Shown here in pieces: positions 9,763-23,302 of a DNA stretch of 64,000 nt (its first letter is position 1; every line of letters starts with the position of its first letter). The notes beneath the pieces were generated by a model. It searched no databases, was not told the origin of the DNA, and was given only the letters and a program-made list of their open reading frames with translations. Source of the DNA: Tamarix chinensis. Lineage: Eukaryota; Streptophyta; Magnoliopsida; Caryophyllales; Tamaricaceae. The stretch lies in NCBI GenBank assembly GCA_030549775.1, contig CM060180.1, positions 31,315,090 to 31,379,089 of the forward strand, read 5' to 3'. A program made the position numbers and the translations under genes.

Positions 9763-12700
9763 TATAACACCACAAAAATTCCCAACCTTACTCTTTAGGT
9801 GTTTAACTCATAATATTTCCCTAACCCTTAATCCTAGCTTAATCACCTTATTTTAACCCCTAAGCCATTTATCCTGCTCTCTTCCCATGTCAACCTAATT
9901 TTATTTTCCCAGTTTGGTTACCATAACTGAATCTTAACTATACCTAGCTACACACTCAACCTCATCCACACCACTTTTGATTTTCATACCAACCCCTCAA
10001 TTTTTAAAATTTTTCATTTTACATGATTTCTCTACCTTTTGAACGAACCCTTGACTATGCCATGCCTCTAGCATCTGTCACACTTCCCTTTATCTTTACA
10101 CAACTCAGCCCCTTTTACCTGTCCCTATTTGTCATTTAACTTGCAACCTAGTTGTGTCGCTCGTCCTTGGCCTTCTTGAGTTTCTCCACTTGTCAAACCA
10201 ACCCTTAATTCTTCTTCCTCGTTATCCCACTGGTTTTCCATTTTTCTTATCATACTACGCTTGTGTTTGTAGAGTTTCCTCACACAACCACCACACCTTG
10301 CATCACCACCTCGTGTTGAACCCCCATGGTTGTGCTACCCGTTCACACCACACACCTACTATGTTTGTTCACTTCTCATGCAACCACTCAACCACTAATG
10401 CAAAATCCACCATCCAATTCCACTATCATTCCCTTCTTTTGAACCTCAAGAAACTTGCCCTCCATTTATGTGACCACAACACACAGCCATCACCACCACA
10501 TGATCCACCATTAATGTAGCTAACACATCCAAAATTCCACCTCTCATGCAAGATTCCTTTAACTAAACAACACCTTTGTCCTCCCTTAATACTTAATTTT
10601 ATCCCTTAATTATCCATTGCTAATCTTCATTAGATTTTTTCCTAACCCTCATGCTTATTCCGTTGAGGTGATCTCAAGGTTTTGGAATATGGAGTATCAT
10701 TTGCTAAGAGATTGGTGTAGCCTTTAGTAAGGGTAACAAAATTAGGATTTTTTGTTGATATGTGTCTCTTTTATACAATCTCGTGTTAGCATGTTTTGTT
10801 TTTACACATCATGTTTCACTTTTAAGCTTATGTCTATGTAGTATTGTGGTTTCATGAAGAGTATGCAAATTTATGTTTTTATGTGGAAATCATGTTAGGT
10901 CATTCTAGTTTTTGTGGTAAGTTCTTGAGCATGATGATATATGTTTTGGATATTTTTACCAATCATGTAGTTAAGTGTTAGTTCATAAGATTTAATGTTT
11001 TGGCAAATATATTATGTTGAGGTTTGGGTGATTTTGAGCTTATGCGTATTTTGGCCTTAAGGTTTTTGTAGCATTTAGGTTAACTTAACTTCAGTAAATT
11101 GTATATGTTTGGGGTGCATTACAGTATGTGGGAAGTCATATGTGAATTTAGTTAAGTTTGGTGAAAATCATATGTTGGGAGTTTTTGTGTCGATCTCAGT
11201 TCTAGGGCATTTTGGTTAAGTTGTAAATTGTTGTGTAAAATAAGTATATTAGTGGATTTCTTGAGTTTTTTTATAATAGAATTTTACCATAGATGTGTGT
11301 GTGTGTGTGTGTGTTATGGTTTGGTTGAGTGTAGATAAAACTGTGCTGATATGAATTTTTTAGGTGTTTAAGAGGATTGTGGGGAAATTGATCATTTTTC
11401 AGTTAACTCTTGAAATTTTAGGGTAGATTAGCATTAATGGATTTAGAATGTGATATGTGATTAGTTTGAGTCAATATTCTTAATACAAGTATTAATACTA
11501 TGTGAAATGAATTAAAATGGGATTTGAGACCTTAGGAGTATGATCGGTATTATATGTGTGAAATATTATAGTTTAATCCTAATTTTTAGATATGGTGTTT
11601 ATAGTTATATATTGGGGTAATGTATTAAATTTGGTGGATTGGTGAGTCTTGTGAATGAAGTTACGAGTTAAGGGTGAATTAGGGTTTTGTGAGAGCATTT
11701 TAGTCTGTCCACATGTATATTGTCTCCTTTTTTGTACTTGTTACTTTCCTTATGTCTTATATTTGCTTTATGTGATTATAACATGTTTCATTTGGCTAAT
11801 CATGATGCACACCTAAGTGTCTTAAATGAATCTAATTGTTGGAATGAATTCGGTATTACTTAGTATTTCCTGTAACAATGATAATCAATATCTGTGTGAT
11901 AAAACAAAGGTGATATAAGTGAGAGTGATATGATGACGAGAAACTCACGTTTTGCATGGTTATGTGTTAAGTGTTTATTTTTGAGTTAATAAGACATTAA
12001 TATGTAAAGTGAAAGATCATGAGTCAAAACTAAGGATTCTAAGTATTTGAAATGATTCGATTTCTTATTGCTTGGTTTCCTCAAAACTAAAGAACCCTAA
12101 TATACGATATATTAGTCCAATCCATCAGCCTATTAGGGGTAACTGTACTTAAGAATTAGCAATTTACTAGTGGCACAGGTATGTGTTTACCCTAGATGTG
12201 AGAGTATCAGTAAAGTTAAATGTATTTTTCCCATATATGAGGAAGAGAGGAGAAGAAATATTACATATCAGTGAGGTTGAATATCTTTATCCCATCCAGA
12301 GGGAAAATAGTAGATGAGTGGTTATATTCCAAATAGTTTCCTGATATAAATATGACTACGCAAATGAAATATTATGATCCCCTAATAATGAACCATAATA
12401 TGGCTTTCTTTTGAGTCCTGTCATATCATGAACATTTATGCATATATGGTATCCATCTTGCCATATGTTTCTTCTTTGTTATGCATGCCTTACTATATTG
12501 ATGTATATTGTTACTTTACTTAGCACATAATGCATTGACCATCATTTTTTATGGGTTTTGCTTATTCCTATGAGCAGGTTTCGCCTTCTTTTGCATGTAA
12601 TTGATGAATTAATGCTTTTGATGTGATTGCTCATGGTAGGTGATTATTCGAAGTAGTATAACATATGGATATTTGGATATCCCCCTCTCTCTTTTGACTT

Positions 12701-12940
12701 TTAGTCGTCTATGTCCTTTTATATTTGTTCTATTTGCTTTATTTTGTAATCATGTATTGTTGTGGGATTAAGTGCTTCCCACACCTAAACTTTAGGTATG
12801 AGTTAAAATTGTATTACACCCAACATAGATTGGGTATTAGAAATACCTTTTCTACATTGGATGTAGCGCAACACACATGATTTAATTATTATTGCTTCCA
12901 CAAAATAAAATTTGTTAGTAGTAAATTTTTGGTTGCTACA
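9763..12940 (+). mobile_element. complete solo-type LTR J (3,178 bp), plus orientation
   Basis: It starts TATAACACCAC (TG eroded to TA) and ends GGTTGCTACA, flanked by a perfect 5-bp duplication ACAAC (9758-9762 and 12941-12945). No primer site or coding domain follows. Blocks in plus order match the 3' half of the other LTRs: 'acttagcacataatgcattgaccatca' then 'cttattcctatgagcagg' near 12518-12585, and 'tatccccctctctcttttgactttta' near 12678. It is a diverged subfamily that lacks the large AAATTACC domain. A pyrimidine-biased stretch lies at about 10150-10560. The frame at 10154-10519 is in this tract and is not credible as a gene. Confidence 0.85.
11294..11314. repeat. (TG)n microsatellite
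   Basis: About ten TG dinucleotides inside LTR J. Confidence 0.9.
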
Positions 12941-12945
12941 ACAAC

Positions 12946-13232
12946 TCTTGGGGCAAAACACCTATGGCCACTATTATCTTCTGGCCGAATGGATTATATC
13001 ATAAAATAACTCTCAAGGAATAACATTCTTGGCCACCATCATCGTCATGTATGACAAACTACGTCATAAAATAAATTCCATAATTCTCTTGGCCACTATT
13101 ATTGTCAAGTGGAAAAGAATCAATAGTAAAATAACTCCTATAGTATAACACTCGCAACTACTATTATTGTCCAATAGAATGAATGGGTATAATTTGGTCT
13201 TAACTCACGTAATTTTTCACTTTAAATATTAA
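12946..13232 (-). mobile_element. element K, third segment
   Basis: Contains at least four degenerate CCACTATTAT-type motifs ('ggccactattat', 'ggccaccatcat', 'ggccactattattg', 'caactactattattg') separated by eroded 'gggcaaaacacc' phrases, which is the palindrome array of a minus-oriented LTR. It ends in 'cactttaaatattaa', where LTR-2 inserted. Confidence 0.55.
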
Positions 13233-13332
13233 AGTAACACCCCCAAAATTCACTACTGAAAAATTTCGTTTTATTTGAAAGAGTTAGCAGAAGCAAATTA
13301 TAAAATCGTGAATTCTGGGGATATTACCGCCA

Positions 13333-13378
13333 CACTTAGTACCAGACTAGTTCACTCCTACCGTTCTAGTACTAAGTG
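13333..13378 (-). promoter_or_regulatory. conserved LTR-terminal inverted repeat (LTR-2)
   Basis: Arms CACTTAGTACCAGA and TCTAGTACTAAGTG pair almost perfectly across an 18-nt loop. Same position and size as in LTR-1. Confidence 0.6.
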
Positions 13379-13885
13379 CTAAGGCTAAAAGTGTAAAACA
13401 CAATTTACAACCCATATTTAAATTAGAGTAGCGTATCAAATCATTTACAAGAATAAAATCCACCGGTGGTGGTTACATTAACAATATTAACATTAAAACC
13501 AGGAATTTAAAAGAGAATGAGAAAAATCCTAATGGTTCTCGATAATTCCTTGCTCTCTTTCTCGTTGCCCACTTGAGTAACATCTGAAAATACCTGCAAG
13601 GGACACTGCCCATTGAATAGGCAGGGGGCCCACGAATGGAACCCTTCAGCACTATGGTACTGAGTAACCCTTTAATACCACACTTAAAAACAGGCCTACA
13701 ATGCGACACATAATGCAAGCTATATACATATGTAATGAGAGGTGCATACATAACAATCACATATATAATAAGGCTACCACATATCAACAAGTTATAAGGT
13801 ACGATCGATACTTTTGGGCCTTAAGTCATTAGTCCATCATTATTCAATCATCTCTCTGGTTATATCCAAGTGAGTGCGGGAACCC

Positions 13886-14245
13886 CACTATTATAGCTGG
13901 TGGACCAGAATACATACAGGGCAGAATGCTTCTGACTACTATTATTGCCGGTGGATCGGTCTCCAGGCAAAATGCTCCTGGCCACTATTATTCACCGGTG
14001 GACCGGTCTGGCCCCGACTCACAAGGTATTACACTATAAGTAATTGATATCTTTCCATAATTTATTCACATCCAATACTTGTTTTATTGAGATCGGGACC
14101 CCCACTATTTTAGCTGGTGGACTAGAATACATGTAATCAACATCCAGGGCAAAACGCTCCTGGGCCACTATTATATCCGGTGGACCGGTATTCAATATCA
14201 TCTGTCAGGGCAACACGTTCCTGGGCCACTATTATAACCAGTGGA
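13886..14245 (-). repeat. array of CCAC-TATTAT-GTGG palindromes in LTR-2
   Basis: About six copies (for example ACTATTATTGCCGGTGGATC and CCACTATTATATCCGGTGG), arranged as two modules as in LTR-1. Confidence 0.7.
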
Positions 14246-15009
14246 TCGGTACTCAATATCATAAGTCAATTAGACCCGGCTCATTAATCTTTCACTTTCG
14301 TGATTAGTGTTTTTCCTTTCTTTAATCAGCACAACAATTCTATTTATTTGCCTCAGACGGGAGGTCAAGAACCTGGGACACAAAGGTACACCGTTCGTAC
14401 TGGTGCATACAAGCTACTCAGTACCCTTCAACCATCAACCTAGGGACGCAAAGGTACCCTAGTCGTACTGGTGCATAAAGCTACTCAGTACCCTACCGAC
14501 AAGGACACCTAATCCATAAGTATGCATACCCCCTAAATAGGTCCGTAGAGCTAGATAGAATAAGATATAGGGCCTGGCTGAGGCACAAAGGCACACCAGC
14601 AAATACTAGAATAATCGTGGGCTAAACCACGTCTTTAGGGCAGCGACCCCTAAAGAGCCACCATTCCCGATCTCGAAGTATTTCACTTTAAATATTAGTG
14701 TCTTAATTAAGGTGATCACAAAAAGCACAATAATCAGATACTTATTCACTTTCAATCGTTCTGATATCATTAGTCATTTCTTATTCAGACGATTATCCAT
14801 GATATCACAGAGAAACCATTAAGGCCATCATAATCTCATCTAATTCCGAATTAGGATTTGCTCTCGTGATACTTACTAATTATCAAATACTCTTACCTTG
14901 CTAATCAGCATTATTTGAATCATACTACGAAATTCCACAATCACAACGACATGTTAGGTACAATTTACTTATTTACCCCTTACTTATATAATTGCTAAGT
15001 CATCCCTTC

Positions 15010-16190
15010 CTTACTTGACAAATTACCCTATTACCCTTCAGGTTGCATAATTACCAAATTACCCCTTACCCGGTTTAGGTTACCAAGTTATCTCCTACGC
15101 TTTTTAGATCACCATTCACCCCTCATAATTTCTACACTTATCATATTTCCCATTTGGTTGGTTAGATTACCGAATTGCCCTTCTTCTTTGTTATATATAC
15201 TAAATTACCCTTAAGTTGGATAAATTATCAAATTACCCTTCTTCATTATCATGATTACAAATTTTCCCCTTTAGTTGGTTAAATAATTACCAATTTACCC
15301 TTTAGTCGGTTAAATTACCAAATCACCCTTCTCCCTTATCATAATTACCGATTTAACCTTTTCCATATTTATAATTATTAATTTACCCTTCTCCATAATT
15401 ATAATTGCCAATTTCTACTTCTCCATAATTATAATTACCAATTTACCCCTCTCCATATTTATAATTATTAATTTACCCTTCTCCATAATTATAATTACCA
15501 ATTTACCCTTCTTCGTATTTATAATTATTAATTTACCCTTTTGCTCGCAAATTACCGTTTTACCCCCATACTACCAAAATTACCATAATATCTTCTTATT
15601 TATAAAACTACCATTTTACCCCCTTACATCCAAATTTACCATATTACCCTTTTGCTTGCAAATTATCATAATACCCTTTTACATCCAAAATTACTAATTT
15701 ACCCCTTACTTCCAAAATCTCCATTCTTACCCTTCTCTTCCAAAATTACCATTTTACCTCTTACTTCCAAAATTACCACTTTACCCTTTACTCCCAAAAT
15801 TACCATAATACCCCTTTACTTATAAAATTACCATTTTTCCATTTAATCATAAAATTACCATATTGCCCTTTTGCCTCCAAAATTACCATAATACCCCTTT
15901 TTCTTGCAACTTACAATTTTATCCTTTTACTTATAAAATTATCATTTCACCCTTTTCTTTCGAAATTACCAAAATACCCTTTTACTTACAAAATTACCAT
16001 TTTACCCTTTTCTTTCGAAATTACCAAAATACCCTTTTACTTACAAAATTACTGTTTTGTCCTTTTCTTCCAGAAATACCAAAATGACATTTTACTTACA
16101 AAAATTACCGTTTTACTCTTTTACTCCAAATTTTCTAAAATACCCTTTCACTTATAAAATTACCATTTTACCCCTTTATTACACCACTTT
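15010..16190 (-). repeat. AAATTACC tandem domain of LTR-2
   Basis: Imperfect tandem units such as AATTACCAATTTACCCTTCT and AAATTACCATTTTACCCTTT over about 1.2 kb, longer than the matching domain of LTR-1. Frames at 15863-16278 are products of this repetition. Confidence 0.75.
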
Positions 16191-16849
16191 TATGAATTTA
16201 CCACCACTACATAAAATACTAATATTAGTACTTCATTCTTATCATCTAACTCCACCAACTTGTCATTATTCAACATAATACTCATTAGCAACTATATATA
16301 TTAGATCACATACTTACATAGGCATATTACTAAAATACCCTTAGGCTCACAATAACATTATTCATGCATTAATGACATAATACATCATAGACAAGCATTT
16401 AACATTTCCATCAATAATCAAACTCCTTCCTTAAGTATCATCTCTACACATGGCACAAAAGCTAGCATGCTTTTCTTTTTATCAATCAATATAAGCAACC
16501 CCATATATCATACTAGGCAACACATAACATGCATAAAATCATACTAAAATCCCTAATGTGCTAGCATATGTTTTTTCATGCGTTTAAGTGGGGTTTAACG
16601 ATTACCTTAATTTCCGCAAAAATTGAATCTTACCGGTATCCCGATTAAATATTCAAGCTTTAAATAGCAAAATCAACACCTAAAAATAATTTCAATAATT
16701 ATTATATTAGAAGTAGGAAATTAAAAGGATAAAACTTTATAAAAACTTAATTAATAATATACTTTACTTAACCGCTAATATACCTCAAAAATTAAACAAG
16801 GAAAATCCCAAAATAATGTGGAACTCACGCTGCATGAGCAGCGTGAGTC

Positions 16850-18050
16850 ATATGCAGGTTGCAAGGGGAGAAGAGGGTCGAGGGTGGTGAGGTAGAAGGG
16901 AGGGGGAGATGGTTTGGGTTGGGGTCTTTAGGCTAGGAAAGAAGGTAGATGGGGGAGGATTAGAGGCAAGGGAAGGGTGCAGGAGTGAAGAGGGGGTGTA
17001 GGTGGAGGCTTGAGATGGGTTGTTGGCGGCCAAGGGCGGCGGAGGCGGCCAAGGAGGCTGTCGAGGTGGGCGTGGCTGAGAAGGAAAATGAAGGGGTGAG
17101 GGGGCTTGTTTCGGCCAAAGGGGGTATGGGGCTGGTAGAGGAGGTTGTAGGGAGTGGCTTGGTGGCTTGGATGGCGGAATAGGCGGCGGGACGGCGGCGG
17201 AAAGAGGCGGTGCAGGGTGGCTGCAGAGAAAGGAGGGAAAGGAAGGGAAAAGAGGAGGGGAGGAAGAAGGGGACTGCAAGGTGGCTCAAGGGGGTGGTGT
17301 GATGGTGTAGGGTAGTAGCAGGTGGTGGCAGAAGGTGGCACAGGGGGTCAGTGTGGCAGTGTAAGCGACGAAGGGTGGTGGTGGTGCAAAAACCGGGGAA
17401 AAATGGGAAGGAGGAGAAAGTGAGAGAAAAGAATCGAGGAAGGGAAAGTAAGGCTTGAAAAATGGGGCAAGAAATGCTGGTGAGGAGAAGAAAAAGAAGA
17501 GGAAGAGCTAGGGGAAGTAGGTGGCCGGTCGGGGCTGCAGTAGGGTGGCAGAGGTGGTCGGGTGGTAGGGAGAGGGAAGGGGAGAAGAGGGAAGGAACAT
17601 GGCATGCGGGCTGGGGATGCAGGGGTTAGTTTGGTTTGAAATAGGAAAGAAAATGACGGGGGAGAGAGAGGGAGTAGCAGGGAGGTAGGTAGTGGTCGGG
17701 CATGGCAATTGCAGGTGCGACCGGCGTGCTCGAGCATGGCAGAGGATGGTGATCGGGCATGGAAGAAGAAAGAAGGAAGGGGAGGGGGTGCGAGCGGGCG
17801 GACCGGCGCAGGAAAGAAAAGGATAGGGCAGGTCCGGTCTGGGAAAAAAGAAAAGAGAGATGGGCTAGGGCTGGGCTGTGCGCAGGAGAAGGAGAAGAGG
17901 GAAGGGAATGGGCTGAAGGCCCAGGCGTAGGGGGAGGAGGAAGCAGGCCGAGTGCGGGCGGCCCAAAGGAGGAGAAAAAAGGAAAAAGAAAGAAAGGAGG
18001 AAAAAGGAGAAGGGAAGAAAAAAAAAGAAAATGGAAAATGGGAAAATGGG
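16850..18050 (-). other. purine-rich strand-asymmetric tract of LTR-2
   Basis: G/A-dominated plus strand, equivalent to 8190-9370 in LTR-1. The overlapping Pro/Ser-rich (minus) and Gly/Arg/Lys-rich (plus) frames here have no recognisable domain. Confidence 0.75.
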
Positions 18051-18381
18051 AGAACTTAAAATAATTTAATTTATAAAATAATAAGATTTAATATTTTTAA
18101 ATAATAAATTTGTTTAATAATTTAATTTAATATAATTAAATATATAGGCTTAAAAAGGATAATTTTAGTAAAATATTGGTTTGGTAAAAATTATTTAAAT
18201 AAAAAGAGTATGATAAAATAACAAAATATTTGTTTTAATTTATCAAATATTCCTATCCAAATTTATATACTCAAAAATCCATAAAATAATTAAACTAATT
18301 AATTTTAAAAGCTAATTTATTTCAAATAAAAGCTATTTATTAAATTATAGGTTTTCTAAATTTTTTGGGGATTACAATTAA

Positions 18382-19200
18382 TGTCTTGGTAAATAACATG
18401 GTTCATACTCTGTGCTTAATGAATATGATTTGATTACTCTCATTAACAACACTTCCACTAACCAATTATTATATGAAATGCCAATTATTAGTTATTGCTG
18501 AATTCATACCAACAACTATGCATTATTTAAACACCAAGAATTGTATTGTGGTTAATCAAATCAAACATGATATACTTACACATATGAAAAATAATGCATA
18601 AGGAAAGATAACAAGCACAAAAAGGAAATGATACATAATTGAAAATACTAAGATGCCCTTGTAAAACCCTAATTCACAAATATATCATAAGGCTCACCAA
18701 TCCACTAAATTTAGCAAAAACATCCCAAAATGTCACACTAAGCACCATATGCAAAATTTAAAACTTAACTCCAACATTTCATACATAAGATATATAATAA
18801 TACCCCTTGGGTTTGTAAGCCCATTTCATGTCATTTTTGCATAATATTAATACTCTTGTTAGGCACTGTAACCTAAAAAAAAATACACTTACCACATTTT
18901 CAACCCAATAACAGTGAACAATCACAATTTTATAAAATTAACCCAAAATGATCAAAATAACCTTAATTCACCTAAACACCTTCAAACTTCTTATTATCTA
19001 AATTAATTCACACATAGTCAAACCCTATTGTAATACATATCAAACATTATACAAACACCTCAATGAATAAAATTACGTTCTTACTTTATACAAAATCTCA
19101 TAATTTAACCTAGGTACTTTATAACTGAGAGTAATACCAAAACTCTCAAATACTAATTTCCACCAAACTTAATGAAATTCATACACATCCATCAAAAAAG
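18382..19200 (-). mobile_element. element K, continuation after LTR-2
   Basis: LTR-like AT-rich sequence resuming after the ATTAA duplication ('attaatgtcttggtaaataa'). It contains 'accctaattcacaaatatatcataaggctcaccaatcca', the reverse complement of a block in J near 11640-11690. The boundary with L is approximate. Confidence 0.45.
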
Positions 19201-21654
19201 GCATGCATGACACAAGAAACCTAGTGACAAAATAGATATTATACATGCATAAATGCTTAGGATACGAGATGATTTAAGAGAAACCCGTATTTAAAGTTTA
19301 TCATTAGGTAATCACACAAATCCATTTACTTGGTCACTTTAAGATTAGAAAACTACTTGTAATACAATCACTTATCTCCTCTTTCTCCTACAAATGGGAG
19401 AAAGATAGTAAACCTCATTGATATGATAACATTTACTCTCTAATTTCCCTCATAGATGGGAGAAAGGTATCCAACCTCACTAATACTCTCACATTCAGGA
19501 TTAAAATTGCCTGGGCAACTAGTAAAATTCAAATCCTTAAGCATACATATCCTCTACAGGCTGGTGGATTAGTCAAATAGAGTATATTAGGGTCATATAG
19601 TTTCATTAGGACCTTTTAATATGATCACATTATTTCAACATTTGGAATCATTTTGGTTCTGTTTTATATGGTCTCCCATTTTCAGTAGCAATATTTTATT
19701 GGGTCATTAGCCAAGTACATAGTAATGTATCACTTGATTTACTTAATGTCACTAGACTTCCACTTTTATTACCATTGACTTACCATGAGAAAAATTGGAT
19801 AACAAATTATTACAAGGATCTTCGGTTATCATGAATTTATTCTAAAAATTATATTTATTTAAAATACTTAAAAATGTACTAAAGTTAATCAAATTAAGCA
19901 TGTTAAAACCACATGAAAAAAATATAATTCATAAGGGAGGCCAACAAGAACAAAATGATATTACATAAGAAAAAATACCACAATGCCTTCACCAAACCCT
20001 AATTCACCCTCACCTCATAACTTTTTCCATAAAACTCACTAACTGGCCAACTTTAACGCATCATTTAAACATATTATTAACAATACCATATCCAAAAACC
20101 ATAGCCTCCAACATTAAAATACCGATGTTAAATTTTTATTACTATTCCCAAATTAAGTTGTATCCTTATAATATTGCACCTATTATACTTCTATTTGTTC
20201 TTAATGTTTCATATATCACACTTAAAATTTTTGTGACCCAAAAAAATTTATACAACCTCATATTTCTATATTTCATTCAAAAACACTAAAATGCTCCTAA
20301 TTCACTTAAGCACCTCCAAATTGTTATTTCCATAACGTAGGTCACGAGCTGTGAAGATAGATTTACATCTTATAATTGCTTAAATGGTCATGGATAAAGA
20401 AAGTATTAACATCATTAGCCACTACGCACCATTATAAGGCTTGACAAAGATAGCTTTAGAAGGATGCGCACTAATTAGATAGAAAATTGTACATCGTCAA
20501 ATATATATGACATGGGTCAAAGTTAGCATGGCTTGATAGTGATGATAATACGAGTAAGATAATTCTAGATTCTACTATAAATTACGATTGTAGTACCAAA
20601 AGTTTAGGTTGAGTATCATAGTACCAAATAGATTATTTTCTCATGAGAAAGCATAGTAGAAACTATTTAACCCACATGCTCTTTGTTCTCTACATTCATA
20701 TTAAGAGAAGATTTTGTCAAGGGGTGGTTTGTGAACAATAGATTTGATTTAAAAATGTAACTTTTCAACTACATTTAAAATATCATCGATATTTTTAGTA
20801 ATATTATTTTTCAATAAATAAAATATTAATAAGTAAAAGCTAATAACCAACAATAAGAGCTTTTCTAAACCAAGCTTATATGGTCTTCACACCTAAGGCG
20901 AGGGCTTTTTTCATCTTGGTTAAGGCAAGTTTAATAAAGTGATGCTGAGACGGACTACACACACCCCTTACTATGAATAGATATTTTTTAGCTTTATTTT
21001 CATTTAAAAAAATCTACAATCAATAAGATAGCTAAATATCACATTGGAAAGGTAAGAGAGTACGAGAAAAGAATATTATAGGAAGACCAATAGACAGAGT
21101 TTTGAATATAAGGAAAGATATATATTTAATATAGGGAAATTTTGATTAGTTATGTTTTTGGCTTCCTCGTTATAAATATGGTAGCTAAATTTCATGTTGG
21201 AATGAAAAAGGGGAAAGGAAAAAAGTCATTAGACAACTAGTAGACATATTTTAGGTAAAGTAAAATGTCTAATAAATGGATAAAAATGGTGAAAATAATC
21301 AAATAATTCACAAAAATTATGAAAATTAGGGAAATGTGAGGAATTAATCTAGGAACCCAAATATATAAAAATATCTTTGAAGTAAAAAAAAAAAAAAAAT
21401 TAAGAATGGTAAAAACTACCTAGTTCTAAGCAACCAAACAATGATGGCGGTTGATTGGCAGATGCCCTAGATGAAAGGGATTGGAGTAGTGTTGATATGT
21501 TAACTGAGTTGAAAAATAAAGGTTTTAAGGGTAAAATGGTAAAATGAGGGTTTTAGGGTATAGGTAAGGTGTTAAAATAAAAATTGAAGGTTAAAGAATG
21601 GATTAAGAGACCAATGATCCAATAATTAGAGTTAGGAAATTTTAAGGTGTTACA
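19200..21654 (-). mobile_element. LTR-like element L, 5' truncated, minus orientation
   Basis: It begins within a block already seen in K ('tatacatgcat...atgcttaggatacgagatga') and then follows the reverse complement of J ('gatgggagaaaggtatccaacctcactaatactctcacat'). It ends TTTTAAGGTGTTACA at 21654, a normal LTR edge. Its start and target duplication are not defined, so it is a fragment or an old duplication of K. Confidence 0.5.
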
Positions 21655-22100
21655 TGTAGAGGCATTTAAAGAAAGATAAAAAATAAGACTACGGGCGCAT
21701 CTGGTGAGTTGAAAGACTGGAGAGCTTTCAGCCACTAAGCCTAGGCTCTTATGGTACGCCATTTGTACCAATGTGTGAGGTCACTGAGCCCATACTACAA
21801 AATAAATGCAAAATGACAGTCACACCCAGTGGATTTTCATCTACTAAGACAAGCTTCCATGGTATGTTCCTCAGGTAATGGGTTGAGAACATTGAGCCCA
21901 ACATCAGGCATCCCTGGCGGCTTTTTATCTATTAATCCTAGGCTCCCATGGTGTGCTCCTCGATCTATGTGCAATATTGAACACAATATTGAGGGGGTTG
22001 GTTGGTCCCTTTGGTCTGATCAACTAATGGCTTCTAGATCAAACCTTATTTTGGTTAGCCACCACCAAAGTATAAATTTTTTTTGAAGTATGGGCAAAAC
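21655..22100. repeat. imperfect ~105-bp repeats with 'cctaggctcccatggtgtgctcctc' phrases
   Basis: Three related phrases occur at about 21735, 21845 and 21935 ('ctaagcctaggctcttatggtacg', 'ctaagacaagcttccatggtatg', 'ttaatcctaggctcccatggtgtg'). Each is followed by text mentioning 'gagcccaacat' or similar. No protein family was recognised in any frame. Confidence 0.4.
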
Positions 22101-23047
22101 ATGAGCATCAACAGTTCAACACCATAAAGCTTTGGATTTTGTGAGATTCCAGATCGATTGAAAACTCATAAACTCACCTTAGAAATGTTGTAATAAAGCC
22201 TTGGCTTTTACAAGATTCGCTTTTACCCTTTGATTAGTTTATGATAATAGCATGTGTATTAGGAACATTAAAGGGATAATTCAATAGAAAGATTAAAAGT
22301 CTCGTCTTGTACCCTTTAATGGTACTAAGATCACTGTTAAGATCATCTAGATTTGTTAGGTACATTTATCAAAGTTCTAATAGCATAATGGTTATTCTAT
22401 AACATGAATTGTTTATTGCAAAAGGTGTAGATGTGGTTACTCTTCTTACATTATTGGCTTGCTCTTATCTACTCATATTTTTTGAAAATGATGAAAATGG
22501 ATTTTACTAACAATTTTAAGTTGATAGATCTTCAACATGGATGTGTCAGCGCAAAGTAAAGTGGTTTAGTATAATCTCTAAAGGATAAGCCATCATAATT
22601 AAATATTATACTATTATTTATATGAGTAATGATTTTTGCTGAGCATCATTTACACACTAACACTCTTAGTTTATTTTTTGATGATCAAGAATGATAATCC
22701 AATTCTCAAAAACACCATCAACAAGATACTTCACATTATTATGCCATTTTGTAAGGGAGTCAAACCATGGGTCGACCCCATTGTTTGTAATTATTTTGTA
22801 AAGAAGACATGTTCCATTTATGTGTAGTGGTTTTTTAAATGTTTTATAAGGGATTTGTACCATAAGTTAACCCTGTTCTCCGTAATCATATTGAAAGAGA
22901 GTTGCACTCCCATTTGTAGTATTTGCTTATAAATTATTTTGTAAGAGAGCCAACTCCACTCTACAGTTCTTATGCAAGATTGACACCAATGGTTCTCTTG
23001 CATCAAACACACTCCAAAGGCTAATCGTAGACGAACCACCCCTGGAG
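22101..23047. other. unassigned intergenic sequence
   Basis: No gene recognised. Short phrases repeat ('attattttgtaagagagccaac', 'attattttgtaaagaagac'), suggesting old duplications. The small frames at 22636-23039 have no family resemblance. Confidence 0.3.
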
Positions 23048-23155
23048 GTTAACTGTAGAGTTCTTAGGATAGAATCACCAAAAGGATGGTATAGCATGTT
23101 GATATAAGTAGCCAAATCAATCATTATAACACTCCACTCAATTTAGGGTATTACA
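23048..23155 (-). repeat. truncated 3' LTR of Cassandra TRIM
   Basis: Matches the first ~108 bases of the 5' LTR ('attataacactccactcaattta...' in plus) up to the early part of the 5S-like segment (AACTCTACAGTTAA on minus), then stops matching. Confidence 0.8.
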
Positions 23156-23302
23156 TTCACCCCCACTCAAAGAATGCAACGTCCTCATTGCGCCTCAACC
23201 AATAACTGTCTCAATACAATTTATGCCAAGAATCATCCCTCCAGGTGGCTAACTGGCTCATCCAAGTTCATCTCACGGTCATGGTTTCGCTCTGATACCA
23301 TT

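Larger units (their letters stand above)
13233..18376 (-). mobile_element. complete solo-type LTR-2 (5,144 bp), minus orientation
   Basis: It starts AGTAACACCCCC (T to A at the first base) and ends TTTTTTGGGGATTACA, flanked by a perfect 5-bp duplication ATTAA (13228-13232 and 18377-18381). It has the same architecture as LTR-1: terminal hairpin 13333-13378, palindrome array about 13886-14245, AAATTACC domain about 15010-16190, purine-rich tract about 16850-18050, AT-rich end. Without internal domains it is a solo LTR by structure. Similarity to LTR-1 is evident by eye in most blocks, but no percent identity was computed. Confidence 0.9.
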
